From Lamellibrachia columna (taxonomy: Eukaryota > Annelida > Polychaeta > Sabellida > Siboglinidae), in the NCBI GenBank assembly GCA_963662155.1, contig OY759261.1, positions 46,257,411-46,321,410 on the forward strand: a DNA stretch of 64,000 nucleotides. Direction: 5' to 3'. Below the pieces are notes generated by a model, which saw nothing but the letters and a program-made list of their open reading frames with translations, searched no databases and was not told the DNA's origin. Positions 34,530 to 50,699 of the stretch are shown one piece after another; positions within the stretch are counted from its first letter, which is position 1, and each line of letters begins with the position of its first letter. A program made the translations under genes and the position numbers.

Positions 34530-37405
34530 ATGTACCTTACTTTGTGCGAATTTTTAGTATTGTCTTTAGTTGCGCATGCATATGTAACAGTTCACGATCG
34601 CACATGAATTTTGATATTTATTTATAAAATTATACTTTGCATAGTTTACAAAACCTCGTAGACTATGCGTATAGAGTTTATCTTTCACAATTTGGGTGGT
34701 ATCGTTTAATGTTATTGGTAGATGGGGTTTTAGAGATCGCTTTGCAAATGAATGCTTAATACCAACAATGTGAATTTCATGTTGTCTGCGCGTGTTGTGG
34801 TTATGTATGTTTATATTTGTAATTAACTGCCAGTGTTGTAGGTAGGCAGGTAATTTATTATGTATGAATTTATAATAAAATTTAAGTTCTTGCAATGCTT
34901 GCATATCTTTGACTGTTAACAGATTCATTGTTTTAAATAGTGGTGAAGTGTGTTCATTATATTTGCTCTGCGTAATTATCCGTATTGCCTTTTTTTGAAG
35001 CTTATTTATTCTTTCACATTGAAACCCCCATATTGTCAGGCAGTAATTTATTTGTGGCACAAGTAATGTATTATAAAGCATGATTTTTATTCTCAAAGGC
35101 AGTTCTTGTTTAAGTCTGTTTAGTATCCAGATTATTCTCGCGCATCTGTTTGATATATGTTCAGAGTGTTTCTTCCAATTTAAATGTGTATCCAAAGTCA
35201 GTCCAAGAAAATTAAATTCATTAACTTTTTCTATAATGATATTATTGATTTTAGGAGCGGGTGCTTCTATATGTTTGCTATGCATGTGGAAGACCATGAA
35301 TTTAGATTTAGTTATGTTTAGTGAAAGTTTGTTTATTACAAGCCATTCGTTCATTTTAAAGAGTTCTTTATTTATTAACAAATTGCTATCTGCATTTTGT
35401 GCGTTTACGAAATTACTCAATGAGCTTAAAAGTGTGGTGTCATCAGCATATGATATAAAATTAAATACTTGACTCTGAAAAGTCAATAATATATATTATG
35501 AATAATAGTGGTCCCATAATTGAGCCCTGAGGCACACCAGTAGCTATGTGCAGTGTATCAGATTTTATGTCATCAATTTCTACAAATTGTGTTCTATTTG
35601 TTAAATAACTTTTGAATAATTGCAATGGTACTCCTTCTATGCCATAATATTTTAATTTATTTAGTAGAATCTTATGATTTAGGGTATCGAAAGCTTTCGA
35701 CAAATCAAGGAATATACTAATTGGTACCTCATTATTGTCAATTTTTTTATGATTCTCTCTACCAATTCTAGTGCAGCGTATTCGGTTGAGTGGCCGTCTC
35801 TAAATCCATATTGATTATTGACAAAGAGTTTCTTGCTTTCAAAATATGAGGACAATTGATTGGCAAGGATTTTTTCCATAACTTTGGAGACAATCGGTAG
35901 GAGGGATATTGGTCGGTAATTATTAATTATTGTTGGATTTCCTTTTTTAAATACTGGGATAACTTTGGCCACTTTTAGTTTATCGGGGAATATCCCTGTA
36001 TTAAAAACTTGTGTTAGTAAAAGCGTCAGAGGTTTGATAATGGTTGGAGCTAGTTTTTTAAATAATTTGCTCGAGATTCCATCAAATCCGCAACTATTTT
36101 TTGTTGGAAGTATTTCTATTGTTTTTAGTATTGTTTGTTCATCGATATCGCTTAATACAAATCTGTAATTTTTTTTTTCTTCAGGTAGTGTTAAAAGTTT
36201 TTTTGACCCGTGTAAGTAATATTATTTGCCAGGTTTATCCCAATATTTGTAAAAAAAATGCATTGAATTTATTGGCTATGTCTAGTTTGTTTGTTATTTC
36301 AGTGTTATTTATGTTAATTAGTTTAGGGGAAACTTTTCTTGTTGCCGTTTCTTGAAATTATTTCATTTATTGTTTTCCATGTGTTTCTAATATCGGAATT
36401 ATATTTAGCAAAAGTAGAAGCAAGGAACTGTTGCTTAGCTGCACGTATGCTTATCTTTAATATTTTATTGTATGTCTTAAGGTTAATATATATTATTTCA
36501 TACTCTCTTGAGGTGGGATTTGTTAATTTCATTCTTTTGAATAGATTGTCTCGGAATCTTATTGAGTTTAGTAGTCCTCTTGTTATCCATTTAGATTTTT
36601 TATGTTTATATTTGTAAATTTCACAAATTTACACGACATATGCTTATTTTTTGCATTTTCAATTTCGTCATGTATGATATTATAACTTACATTGGGATCT
36701 GCGGTCTGACTTTTATCTAGTTTATTATATAAATCAGCACTACTAATCTCATTTATAAATTTGTTGATAGCTTCATCATTTTGCAAGTGTATTTTAATCA
36801 AGTTTGGATTTGGTATTTTGGTGAGAGCAATGTCCAGTAAAACAAAGTATGGTTGGTGATCGGATAATTTGTTTAGCAGGATACCAGCAGTGGTAGCCTT
36901 TGTTGTTTGGTAAACTTTGCAGAACACATTATCTATTAACGTACCACTTGTGTGAGAAAACCTAGTTGGAAGGGTAATTTGAGGAAACAGGCTATGGGAT
37001 GTCAGCAAGTCAAAGAATTCACTACACATTCCATTTTCGTTAATTTTGAGTAGATTTAAGTTGTAGTCCCCGGCTATATTAATACTCCTATTCAATTTGT
37101 CAAGGGACAGTATGAGTGAGGTGAATTCATTAATAAATTGTTTAATTTGATTCTTGGTGGTCTGTATATATTGCCAATAATTATTGGTTTGGGTAACCCT
37201 CCCCCTTTTAGATGTATTATTTGTCCCTCCCAATGTTCATACGTATTTAAATTTAAGCATACTTCGTATTGGAATTTATTGTCAACATATGTTATTAACC
37301 CTCCTCTGTTACTGCTGCTCTTACCCTGAATTATGCATTCATATCCCGGTAATTGTATATTGAGAGAATAAGCCTGATCGGATATCCAGCATTCTTGTAG
37401 ACACT
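34530..37405 (-). mobile_element. CR1-like LINE ORF2, nearly complete but frameshifted
   Basis: This is the best-preserved LINE in the window (minus strand). Endonuclease: WISDQAYSLNIQLPGYECII near 37390-37330, GDYNLNLLKINENG near 37060, and LSDHQPYFVLLDI near 36870 with the catalytic SDH. Linker: TTFAKYNSDIRNTWKTIN-like segment near 36400. Reverse transcriptase: VIPVFKKGNPTIINNYRPIS near 35960, YGFRDGHSTEYAALELVER near 35810, MSKAFDTLNHKILLNKL near 35700, TGVPQGSIMGPLLFIIYI near 35530, and the catalytic FISYADDTTLL near 35460. The C-terminal thumb (NEFNFLGLTLDTHLNWKKH) follows to a stop at 34566. Three frame breaks between pieces prevent a full-length product. Confidence 0.92.
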
Positions 37406-38750
37406 ATCGCATTTAACATACATGTATTTGTTGACCTATCTAAGGCCTTTGGTACTATAGACCGCACTATATTATTACAAAAGCTTAGCTGTTATTGCAA
37501 CATATACTTTCCTTGTTTAAGAGTTACTTAGATGCTAGAACACAATATATATCATATAACAGCGTAAATTCTAAACATATGACAGTGCGGTGTGGCGTTC
37601 CACAAGTCTCTATATTAGGGCCACCATAGTTCATGTGTATATTAATGACTTAAGCAACACATCAACAAGTATGAACTTCTGTTTGTTTGCAGATGACACC
37701 AGTTTCGTTCACCCAAATAAAAAATAACTACATTTATAGAAGAGGTTAATAATGAAATTAATAAAATATCATCGTGGTTCAACACTAACAAACTTTCTTT
37801 AAATATAAAAAAACTAACTACATGTTATTTACACCAGCAAATAAATAACTCATCCTCCCAATAAATGCAATACAAATTAATAGATCTGACAAGTTAGCTT
37901 TACCAAATTCCTAGGCGTGTATATAGACGAACATCTAAATTGGTTTTGCATTGCACTTTAGTATGCTAGCAGCTAAACTGGCGCGAAATGTTGGCATACT
38001 CGGTAAATTTAAACACTTTCTCCCGTCATATAACTCTCTATTGCTCTTTAATATTACCACACTTGCAATATTGCACTTTAATACAGTTAATCATATACAC
38101 ATATTCATAAATACAAGATTAGGAATTCCAGTACGTACTTTATTCATGAATCACGGACCAACTTACGGAAATGTATGCTTCTCTACTGCTGTTTGTATCT
38201 TGTTGCCAATATATAGCTCTACCAAAGTGTGAAGAATGGACATAATATTTGCAACATTATTATTTAATTTTTTATTTGTCAAACCGTGACCCTTAAACCT
38301 AACTCGTTATTTTTCCACTGTGACGTGCAATTCCAAGTTCCATTGAAACATTCATATAACAAATAACACACTTTCAAGAAAAATATAAAAAGGCACTATA
38401 ATGTCTAAAAAAATACCTGTATATAAAAATAATAAAAATAAATGGAAAGTTGTGTTGGTCACGTTACTAAAACAAGGTTTGGCTTATAATAATAAAAAAA
38501 TAATACAATTCCAAGAAAATAACTGTGTAAGCATACTGCCTTGACCAACTGTCCTTCTATCAATAATTTTATGAAGAGTAAATATAGAAATTTCAAACTA
38601 AGAAAAAACGAACTACAAAACCTTGACATGTTGCTAGTGTGTAACACTTTTATGGCGACCTTTTATTCATATGAACACATGCATATAGGAGTGTTTGTGC
38701 TATATGTCATGGTATCTGCAAGTTAGTTTATCGAACTTTGACGGGTGGCA
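37405..38750 (+). pseudogene. LINE reverse-transcriptase 3' part, opposite orientation
   Basis: Plus-strand pieces: FVDLSKAFGTIDRTILLQKL near 37425; a degenerate GVPQ near 37595; FCLFADDTSF near 37680 with the catalytic ADD; INKISSWFNTNKLSLNIKK near 37760; FLGVYIDEHLNW near 37915; KLARNVGILGKFKHFLPSY near 37975; and RLGIPVRTLFMNHG near 38115. It abuts the minus-strand LINE head to head at about 37405. Its 3' half is also present in the second duplication copy from 43072. Confidence 0.8.
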
Positions 38751-39448
<698 letters not shown>

Positions 39449-39931
39449 CTAGCAATCGTGCATAGGCAAAAACAAAACGGGTCGAGTTCTTCTTCATATC
39501 TTCACACCTACCATAGGCAGTGGTATGTCGGTGATATCCTCTTGTCATCCTGCGTTCTCGCCTCTCCTGTTTTCCAATGTCTTACGTCGTCGATTGCCTC
39601 GTGTTAGCGCAATACATATTATATATTATGTATCTTGTATTACGTATGATATATGATATATTACATATAACATATTATACAGTGCATATTAAATAGTATT
39701 AAATATTAAATGTTACATATTATATATTATTCAAGACATCTCCCAAGGAGCCATCATAAAGTACGTCACGCCCACGGAGTGGGGTGTCCGTGTAAGCGTT
39801 ACGAGGCGATACGTGGGGCGGGTGTGTCTTTTCGATCGTGACAATGGGTTGGGGGTTTAAACTAGTCAAAATAAGCGTGACGTCCTTTACGGATAACTCC
39901 ATACTCTGTTATTTGTGCCGGCTTCGTGTAG

Positions 39932-40156
39932 ATCGACTACAGAATTTCACAGTGGGCCTGACAGACGTGGACCCGAGAATTGGCAGCGGTCCAATCAACT
40001 CGCCATTCCTGAAATGTGCCACGCACGGACGATTAGCAAGACTTGAAACCGTCAGCCTGATGTGTAGACATCCACTGTACGCCAGACGGCGCTACTTGTT
40101 CGTTGCTGCGAGTGTACAAGATTATTTCCACCTGGCAGAAGTTGAAGTGTTTAACG
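39932..40156 (+). CDS. FTP-lectin exon 3, copy 1 (C-terminal half of the lectin domain)
   Basis: Bounded by CGTGTAG (acceptor) and G|GTAAGC (donor); 225 bp, phase 1 on both sides. Joined to exon 2 it completes an FTP domain: YRLQNFTVGLTDVDPRIGSG, then KCATHG..., a CRHPLYARRRYLFVAA stretch and LAEVEVFN, the standard closing strands (C...RY..V......L.L.EVEV). Cys residues in KCATHG and MCRH likely form the intradomain disulfide. This copy lies closest to exon 2 and is the default partner. Confidence 0.85.
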
Positions 40157-40286
40157 GTAAGCTGATATAGTGGTATGTTAACGTTATAAATACCCACAAC
40201 AACAGTTATTACAGCAAATATTGCTGCTGTTGCATTTGTTGTTGCTTCATATGTAACTACTACTGATACCACTATTACTACTGCTG

Positions 40287-40450
<164 letters not shown>

Positions 40451-40710
40451 GGTGCTGATGATGATGGCGGCGTATTTACCATTTTTCCAATTTACTCACT
40501 CAACATACCATTAATGATCAGTTCTATATGAAACTGAAGCGTTGGTTTATATATTCCAGTACGGCCTCGCCACGTAGAAATCTCAAAGACAAAACTAATA
40601 TTATAGCGAAATGTCCACTCGTTGGAATGAAATAATGCTCTGTTCTGTAAAAACATGTCCCGCTGATATACATATATACCATTATGTTCGCTTTCTGGAC
40701 TGGTGTGTAG

Positions 40711-40919
40711 CCGCAGCACCCGTCGTTGCCTCTGCTGAGGGATTTCGCGAGTTCGGGGACTGCGCCGTCTTCACTGACCGTAACCAAGACACGTGCGAGG
40801 CTGTGACGTCATCGGACAATCCTCTTGATTTCGTCCTCAGAGCGAATCTTACGCAATACCAGACGAACTTCGACGCGCGCATCACCTTACATGACGGCAA
40901 CTGTGGTGACTCCAGTCAG
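40711..40919 (+). CDS. FTP-lectin exon 4, copy 1 (start of the second domain)
   Basis: Bounded by GTGTAG and CAG|GTAAAA; enters in phase 1 and leaves in phase 0 (209 bp). Encodes APVVASAEGFREFGDCAVFT, DRNQDTCEAVTSSDNPLDFV and NFDARITL...CGDSSQ. The Cys-rich pattern with alternating hydrophobic strands suggests a second, unclassified beta-sandwich module after the FTP domain. The fold is inferred. The intron retains a stop 24 bp after the exon (TAA at about 40941). Confidence 0.8.
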
Positions 40920-41251
40920 GTAAAAAAAAAGGTTCTGCTTTAATGGGACAAACTCGTGTGTACAGGTTGTATAATATAAATGATGGTGTGTGCAAGTGTG
41001 CATGTGTGCACGTGTGCCGATATGGAGGTATGGAGGTATGCATGTATGCATTCTTACAGGTATGCAGGTACGCTCGTATGTACGTATGCACATGTGCATG
41101 TGTGCACGTACGCACATGTTGTGTGTTTGTGTTTATATACGTTGTTTAACCAGTGAAACAATATAATAATAGTAGTATAAATTGAAATTCTGGAGATATA
41201 TAACATATATACAGAGAACAATCTGATGACGTTTCTGGACGTGTTTCCCAG

Positions 41252-41473
41252 GTTCACGTCTACACGGAGGAGAAGCCGCTCAACGCCGGCCCGTTCGACG
41301 GCTTCTTCAGGCGGTGTCAGGTGACGGAGACAGAACCACCTGTAAACGGCGTCACTATCTGCACCTTCGAGTGTGGGGACAATAAACGAGGCTGTGACTA
41401 TGTCATTGTGCGCGTCTTTGGACGATACGGCCCAGTGAGATCACTGTGTGAAATCGAACTGATTTTGAATTAG
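41252..41473 (+). CDS. FTP-lectin exon 5, copy 1 (terminal exon)
   Basis: Acceptor TTTCCCAG, phase 0, stop TAG at 41471-41473; 222 bp. Encodes VHVYTEEKPLNAGPFDGFFR, RCQVTETEP, CTFECGDNKRGCDYVIVRVF and SLCEIELILN. The closing strands (C-x-F-x-C, C-x-Y-V-x-V, S-L-C-E-I) resemble the end of F5/8C-like or related galactose-binding folds. This suggests that the second domain is structurally akin to the first. Six Cys in this exon would pair with those of exon 4. Confidence 0.8.
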   Translation, partial: VHVYTEEKPLNAGPFDGFFRRCQVTETEPPVNGVTICTFECGDNKRGCDYVIVRVFGRYGPVRSLCEIELILN

Positions 41474-41821
41474 TTTGGAAAGTGCTAAATGCGTTTCCTT
41501 TCAGAATGGTAATTTCACTGGCTTGTTTGTAGTGCCGGATTACAATGTGTGTGGGGGGGGCTAGTACGATTGCATCATAGACGAACATTGAGGTATTGTC
41601 TATGGAGGTAGCCCCATACGTAAACGTTTGCTGAGATATGTTTGAGCATTAGCATTCAGAGACTGTTGTCGAGGACGGAATAGAAACAAGAAACACCCAT
41701 ACAAAAACATACAGTACATTATCAAATAGTACATTAGAGGGGTGAAGCAGTAAGACATAATAATTCCACCAACTATTAAAGTTGATTAATAGGAAAATAA
41801 GTTAACCTGTTTTCTTATTTT

Positions 41822-41822
<1 letters not shown>

Positions 41823-41910
<88 letters not shown>

Positions 41911-41916
41911 TCTCTA
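41823..41916. repeat. (CT)n microsatellite
   Basis: About 90 bp of (CT)n with one CCC interruption, starting at the right edge of duplication copy 1. Confidence 0.97.
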
Positions 41917-42659
41917 TGGCATATTCGCGTCATGGTTTGTGTTTCCGACGGATAATCTGGTGCGTTCCCTGGGAAAATGCTGAAGCTGTCTGCACAAGGA
42001 ATATAATAAAATATAAAATGGAAAGACGTGGATGTATGGATTAGATAGCTACACTGAAAGGTACGTTTTTCGTGTAGCATGTTATTTGAGGAAAGATACA
42101 ATTCCGGGTTTTGTGTTTTGCGCTGCATGTATGAAATAATATATTGTTTAACTGGTGCATACAAAATACAATATTTGGTTGTCACATACGAACTTTTCAC
42201 ACATTCGAAGGTATGTACACATATCTTACATTATAGGGTAAGTAATTATTTCATACATTCTTGGATATGCAACTATTTTTAAAATATTATGTGGATTTCA
42301 CGGAAATATTGTGTGACTTTGTAGTACATGCAACTGAACCGGCCAAAGGTCAACGTTGAGTCATTTATAGTGTACGTATTTGGATAGATATCACATTGAT
42401 AAATCAGATATGACACAAGCGCATTACTACCAGTATAATATTCTAAACAAATGAGTTACTTCGCACAAACATGGGAAACTAAGTAACACTACACGCATAC
42501 CTGATACAGGCGGCTGAAACAGAGTCGGTGTTATGAAGATGAAACCGTTAACAAGATGACTCAATGTGTTAACGAAATAAATTATATTAATGTGACCTTT
42601 CATGTTTTCGCTTTACATGCTTCTTTGAAAATTGTAAAATAAGTTGGTCGTTGCTTAAC

Positions 42660-42660
<1 letters not shown>
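41917..42660. other. Spacer between duplication copies, nothing recognised
   Basis: AT-rich DNA with no gene or transposon motif found. Confidence 0.4.
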
Positions 42661-42937
<277 letters not shown>

Positions 42938-44432
42938 AAATAACATTATATTAAAGTAGTGCCAGTCAAGTAGCATTTCGCTTTAGCACAATTAATGGAC
43001 CAAGTCATGTGTTTCCTGAATATAAATGAGCGTACTTGTTCCGGATGCAACGCACCCACAGCTGGACAATTTGAATACAAATTAATATATCTGACATCAT
43101 TCAAGTTAGCTTTACCAAATTCCTAGGCGTGTATATAGACGAACATCTAAATTGATTTTGCATTGCATTTTAATATGCTAGCAGCTAAACTTGCGAGAAA
43201 TGTTGGCATACTCGGTAAACTTAAACACTTTCTCCCGTCATATATCTTAATAACTCTTTTTGTTCTTTAATATTACCACACTTGCAGTATTGCATTTTAA
43301 TATAGTTAAACACATACACATATTCACAACTACAAGACTAGGAATTCCAGTACGTACTTTATTCATGAATCACGGACCAACTTAAGGAAATGTATGCTTT
43401 CCTACTGCTGTTTGTATCTTGTTGCCAATATATTGCTCTACCAAAGTGTGAAGAATGGACAGAATATTTGCAACATTATTATTTTAATATTTTTTTGTCA
43501 AAGCGTGACCCTTAAACCTAACTCGTTATTTTTCCACTGTGACGTGCTATCCCAAGTTCCATTGAAACATTCATATACAAAATACCGCACTTTCAACAAA
43601 AATATAAAAAGGCACTATAATGTCTAAAAAATACCTGTATATAAAAATAATAAAAATAAATGGAAATTCGTGGTGGTCACTTTACTAAAACAAGGTTTGA
43701 CTTATAATAATAAAAATATAATACAATTCCAAGAAAATAACTGTGTAAGCATACTGTCTTGACCAAATGTCCTTCTGTCAATAATTTTATGATGAGTAAA
43801 TATAGAAATTTCAAACTAAGAAAAAACAAATTACAAAACCTTGAAATGTTGTTTACACTTTTATGGCGACCTTTTGTTCATACGAACACATGCATATAGG
43901 AGTGTTTGTGCTATATGTCATGGTATCTGCAAGCTAGTTTATCGAACTTTGACGGGTGGCGGAAAGTTGTTTTTGACTCGGAAATAAACAAACTTTGGAT
44001 AAGTAGGTGGCGGTGGGCCTATTTATGTCCATATTGGTAGATAATTCTAGCATACCACTAAACAAAATATGCATTGAGTAAAACAAAAAACTTGTCCCCG
44101 GTTTATCGCGTTTAACCTTTTGTTGTGCTAAGCAGTTTTATTAACACTATCATAATTCTGCACGTTTCGGATTTATTAGCATGGTGCCTATATGTGAGCA
44201 AAACAGTTGTATGTACACTGTATGTCATAACTATGTATATATCAATTCATCTTAATGAATGTACACTAATGTCAATTATTACCTCTGTTTTATTTTACAG
44301 CTCTGTTTAAGGCCTTGTCTATATTTGGAGTCCAGTGACTATGTTTGGCAGCCCAAACTGAGTTATTCGAGTAGCTCCAAATTCACCGTGAAAAAAGCAA
44401 TAATTGTAACATTAGATTGTAGTGAAGACTTG

Positions 44433-44437
<5 letters not shown>

Positions 44438-44495
<58 letters not shown>
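44438..44495. repeat. (TA)n microsatellite
   Basis: Short counterpart of the 39293-39446 tract. Confidence 0.97.
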
Positions 44496-44497
<2 letters not shown>

Positions 44498-44980
44498 CTA
44501 GCAATCGTGCATAGGCCAAAACACAATGGCTCGAGTTCTTCTTCATATCTTCACACCTACCATAGCCAGTTGTATGTCGGTGATATCCTCCTGTCATCCT
44601 GCGTTCTCGCCTCTCCTGTTTTCCACTGTCTTACGTCGTCGATTGCCTCGTGTTAGCGCAATACATATTATATATTATGTATCTTGTATTACGTATGATA
44701 TATGATATATTACATATAACATATTATACAATGCATATTAAATAGTATTAAATATTAAATGTTACATATTATATATTATTCAAGACGTCTCCCAAGGAGC
44801 CATCATAAAGTACCTCACGCCCACGGAGTGGGGTGTCCGTGTAAGCGTTACGAGGCGATACGTGGGGCGGGTGTGTCTTTTCGATCGTGACAATGGGTTG
44901 GGGGTTTAAACTAGTCAAAATAAGCGTGACGTCCTTTACGGATAGCTCCATACTCTGTTATTTGTGCCGGCTTCCTGTAG

Positions 44981-45205
44981 ATCGACTACAGAATTTCACA
45001 GTGGGCCTGACAGACGTGGACCCGAGAATTGGCAGCGGACCAATCAACTCGCCATTCCTGAAATGTGCCACGCACGGACGTTTAGCAAGACTTGAAACCG
45101 TCAGCCTGATGTGTAGACATCCACTGTACGCCAGACGGCGCTACTTGTTCGTGGCTGCGAGTGTACAAGATTATTTCCACCTGGCAGAAGTTGAAGTGTT
45201 TAATG
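44981..45205 (+). CDS. FTP-lectin exon 3, copy 2
   Basis: Same splice sites and length (225 bp) as 39932-40156. Four base differences, all synonymous, so the encoded half-domain is identical. No copy of exon 2 accompanies it, so it needs exon 2 at 31444 (alternative splicing) or is an orphan. Confidence 0.8.
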
Positions 45206-45329
45206 GTAAGCTGATATAGTGGTATATTAACGTTGTCAATACCCACAACAACAGTTATTACAGCAAATATTGCTGCTGTTGCATTTGTAGTTGCTTCATA
45301 TGTAATTACTACTGATGCCACTATTACTG

Positions 45330-45411
45330 CTGTTGCTGCTGCTGCTGCTGCCGCTGCTGCTGCTGCCGCTGCTGCCGCTGCTGATGCCGCTGCTGCTGCC
45401 GCCGCTGGTGC

Positions 45412-45495
<84 letters not shown>

Positions 45496-45500
45496 GGCGG
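45330..45500 (+). repeat. Interrupted (CTG)n/(GCC)n triplet repeat
   Basis: Counterpart of the copy 1 triplet array. It has more CCG and GAT interruptions in the 5' half and about 25 pure CTG units in the 3' half. Confidence 0.97.
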
Positions 45501-45792
45501 CGGCGGCGGCGGCTGGTGCTGTTGATGATGGTGGCGTATTTACCATTTTGCCAATTTGCTAACACCACTCAACATACCATTAATGACAAGTTCTATATAA
45601 AACTGAAGCGTTGGTTGATATATTCCAGTTCAGCCTCGCCACGTAGAAATATCAAAGACAAAACTAATATTATAGTCAAACGTCCACTCGTTGGAATGAA
45701 ATAATGCAGTAAAAGTTAGCTCTGTTCTGTAAAAACATGTCCCGCTGATATACATATGTACTTTTATGTTCGCTTTCTGGACTGGTGTGTAG

Positions 45793-46001
45793 CCGCAGCA
45801 CCCGTCGTTGCCTCTGCTGAGGGATTTCGCGAGTTCGGGAACTGCGCCATCTTCACTGACCGTAACCAAGACACGTGCGAGGCTGTGACGTCATCGGACA
45901 ATCCTCTTGATTTCGTCCTCAGAGCGAATCTTACGCAATACCAGATGAACTTCGACGCGCGCATCACCTTACGTGACGGCAACTGTGGTGACTCCAGTCA
46001 G
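45793..46001 (+). CDS. FTP-lectin exon 4, copy 2
   Basis: Same length and splice sites as copy 1. Four differences, all replacing amino acids (Asp to Asn, Val to Ile, Thr to Met, His to Arg relative to copy 1). An indel just after the donor removes the intronic stop seen in copy 1. An open frame therefore runs from an ATG at 45756 through this exon and the intron into LINE sequence, ending near 46712. Confidence 0.78.
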
Positions 46002-46222
46002 GTAAAAAACAAACGTTCTGCTTTAATGGGACAAACTCGTGTGTACAGGCTGTATAATATAAATGATGGTGTGCAAGTGTGCATGTGTGCACATGTGTGC
46101 AGGTATGGAGGTATGAATGTATGCACTCTTACAGGTATGCATTTACGCTCGTATGTACGCATGCACATGTGCATGTGTGCACGTACGCACATGTTGTGTG
46201 TTTGTGTTAATATAAGTTGTTT

Positions 46223-46731
46223 TTTTACGGTAAGTTCGAAAGTAAGGCTGATGCGCTCCCTTGTCATGTCCATCTTTCTGTACGCTTCTGAAACATGGAC
46301 CCTCTCAGCAGATCTACAGTATAGGATTCAAGCCATGGAAATGAGATGCTTTCGGAAGATCTTGCGCATATCATGCAAATACCATGTTACTAACGAAGCT
46401 GTCCGCAACAACATCAAACAAACCATCGGACCATATGACGACCTTCTTACAACAGTTAAGAAGCGTAAACTGAAGTGGTACGGTCATGTATCACGATCGT
46501 CTGGCCTTGCAAAGACTATCTTGCAAGGTACCGTAAGAGGGAGGAGACGAAGAGGTAGACAGAAGAAGATGTGGGAAGACAACATCCACGAGTGGACAGG
46601 AATGGAGTTCGCTGACTCCCAGAGGGCTGTCGAGAACAGGGAAACGTGGAGAGAGCTGGTTAGAAAGTCATCAATGGTGCCCCAACAATTCTTACGGGTT
46701 ATGGGAAAGTGAAGTGAAGTGAAGTGAAGAG
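46223..46731 (+). mobile_element. 5'-truncated LINE insertion with target-site duplication
   Basis: Encodes the C-terminal tail of a LINE ORF2 in one open frame: SIFLYASETWTLSADLQYRI, MEMRCFRKILRISCKYHV, KRKLKWYGHVSRSS, then a basic G-R-R-R-R-G-R-Q-K-K-M-W-E-D stretch. It ends with stop and a (GTGAA)n tail at 46709-46728. The insertion is flanked by GTTGTTT (46216-46222 and 46732-46738). The same site in duplication copy 1 (about 41140) has a single GTTGTTT and no insert, a clean empty-site comparison. The tail type is common in animal Nimb/RTE-like elements; clade not settled. Confidence 0.9.
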
Positions 46732-46842
46732 GTTGTTTAACCAGTGAAACAATATAATAATAGTAATATAAATTGCAATTCTGGAGATATATAACATATA
46801 TACAGAGAACAATCTGATGACGTTTCTGGACGTGTTTCCCAG

Positions 46843-47064
46843 GTTCACGTCTACACGGAGGAGAAGCCGCTCAACGCCGGCCCGTACGACGGCTTCTTCA
46901 GGCGGTGTCAGGTGACGGAGACAGAACCACCTGTAAACGGCGTCACTGTCTGCACCTTCAAGTGTGGGGACAATAAACGAGGCTGTGACTACGTCATTGT
47001 GCGCGTCTTTGGAAGATACGGCCCAGTGAGATCACTGTGTGAAATCGAACTGATTTTGAATTAG
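46843..47064 (+). CDS. FTP-lectin exon 5, copy 2
   Basis: Same length (222 bp), acceptor and stop position as copy 1. Five differences: three replacements (Phe to Tyr in GPFDG, Ile to Val, Glu to Lys in the C-x-F-x-C motif) and two synonymous. All Cys are retained. Confidence 0.78.
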   Translation, partial: VHVYTEEKPLNAGPYDGFFRRCQVTETEPPVNGVTVCTFKCGDNKRGCDYVIVRVFGRYGPVRSLCEIELILN

Positions 47065-47774
47065 TTTGGAAAGTGCTAAATGCGTTTCCTTTCACAATGG
47101 TAATTTCACTGACTTGTTTGTAGTGCCGGATTACAATGTGGGGGGGGGGGCTAGTACGATTGCGCCATAGACGAACATTGATGTATTGTTTATGGGAGTA
47201 GCCCCATATGTTTGAGCATTAACATTCAGAGATTGTTGAGGACGGAATAGAAACAAGAATTTGGTGACAAACAAGAACATACAGCGTAATGCGAGACGCA
47301 TATATTACAGTATACAACGATATGGCAGAAAATACAGTTTAAAAGTGGGACAGTACAAGTTCTCTAGAGCAAATGAACTGTGACATACAAATATTTTCAA
47401 GCAAATTAGTTACCAACGAATTAATAGCTATATCTGATGGTTTATCTGCTGCTCTTTCTCAAGCACTAATGAATTAATTTCAGTTACAAGTTTTTCGCTC
47501 TATTTATCGTTATTTCCGTAACTTGTAAGAAGGAACTTTTAAGTTTTACACAAGAAGCAATACCTAAAAACAGCCTTAACAGAATATGGAAAACAGTAAT
47601 AGTTTCACTTTTATACATTCATGAACTAGTCGACAGCCCCGTTAATATAAAATCACTTCGCCATTGCATGGTTGAAGATCAACTAGTATATTAGAGGGGT
47701 GAAGGTCAAATAGGACATTAGAGGGGTGAAGGTCAAATATTACATTAATAGTACAATAAGTTAACCTGTTTTCT

Positions 47775-50290
<2,516 letters not shown>

Positions 50291-50457
50291 TGTAAATATC
50301 CAGGCATGGCAAGTGGGGAGTAACAAATCATATTAAAAATATAACAATAAAAAGCCCTGAATAGATCATGCCAGTTTCACAAATACACTTTAAAATATTG
50401 CGACAAAAAGATGAAGAGTAATTTCCTATGGCAGCAATCTCGGTGGTCATCAAATCA

Positions 50458-50522
50458 AAAATCTGGTGTGGCTTCCTGATAAAGTCAGTACGGGGTCAGT
50501 ACAAAGCAATTCTCCTGGAACT
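50458..50522 (+). repeat. 65-bp near-identical repeat, copy 1
   Basis: TCTGGTGTGGCTTCCTGATA through CTCCTGGAACTA is identical here and at 53170-53234, with unrelated flanks. Confidence 0.9.
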
Positions 50523-50699
50523 AAAAATCAAAAGATCTGGTTATTGTCCAAAGTGTTGGGTAGGCGCAGTGCCACTTGGTAATGTTCACCCATGCATGGC
50601 AGGTGTAGACTGCGACGTTGTTTACGTAATACAATATTTGAAAATTATCGAGTCCCATGACGCAATGTCACGACAACGGGGTCTCATTCCAGCTCGGTT

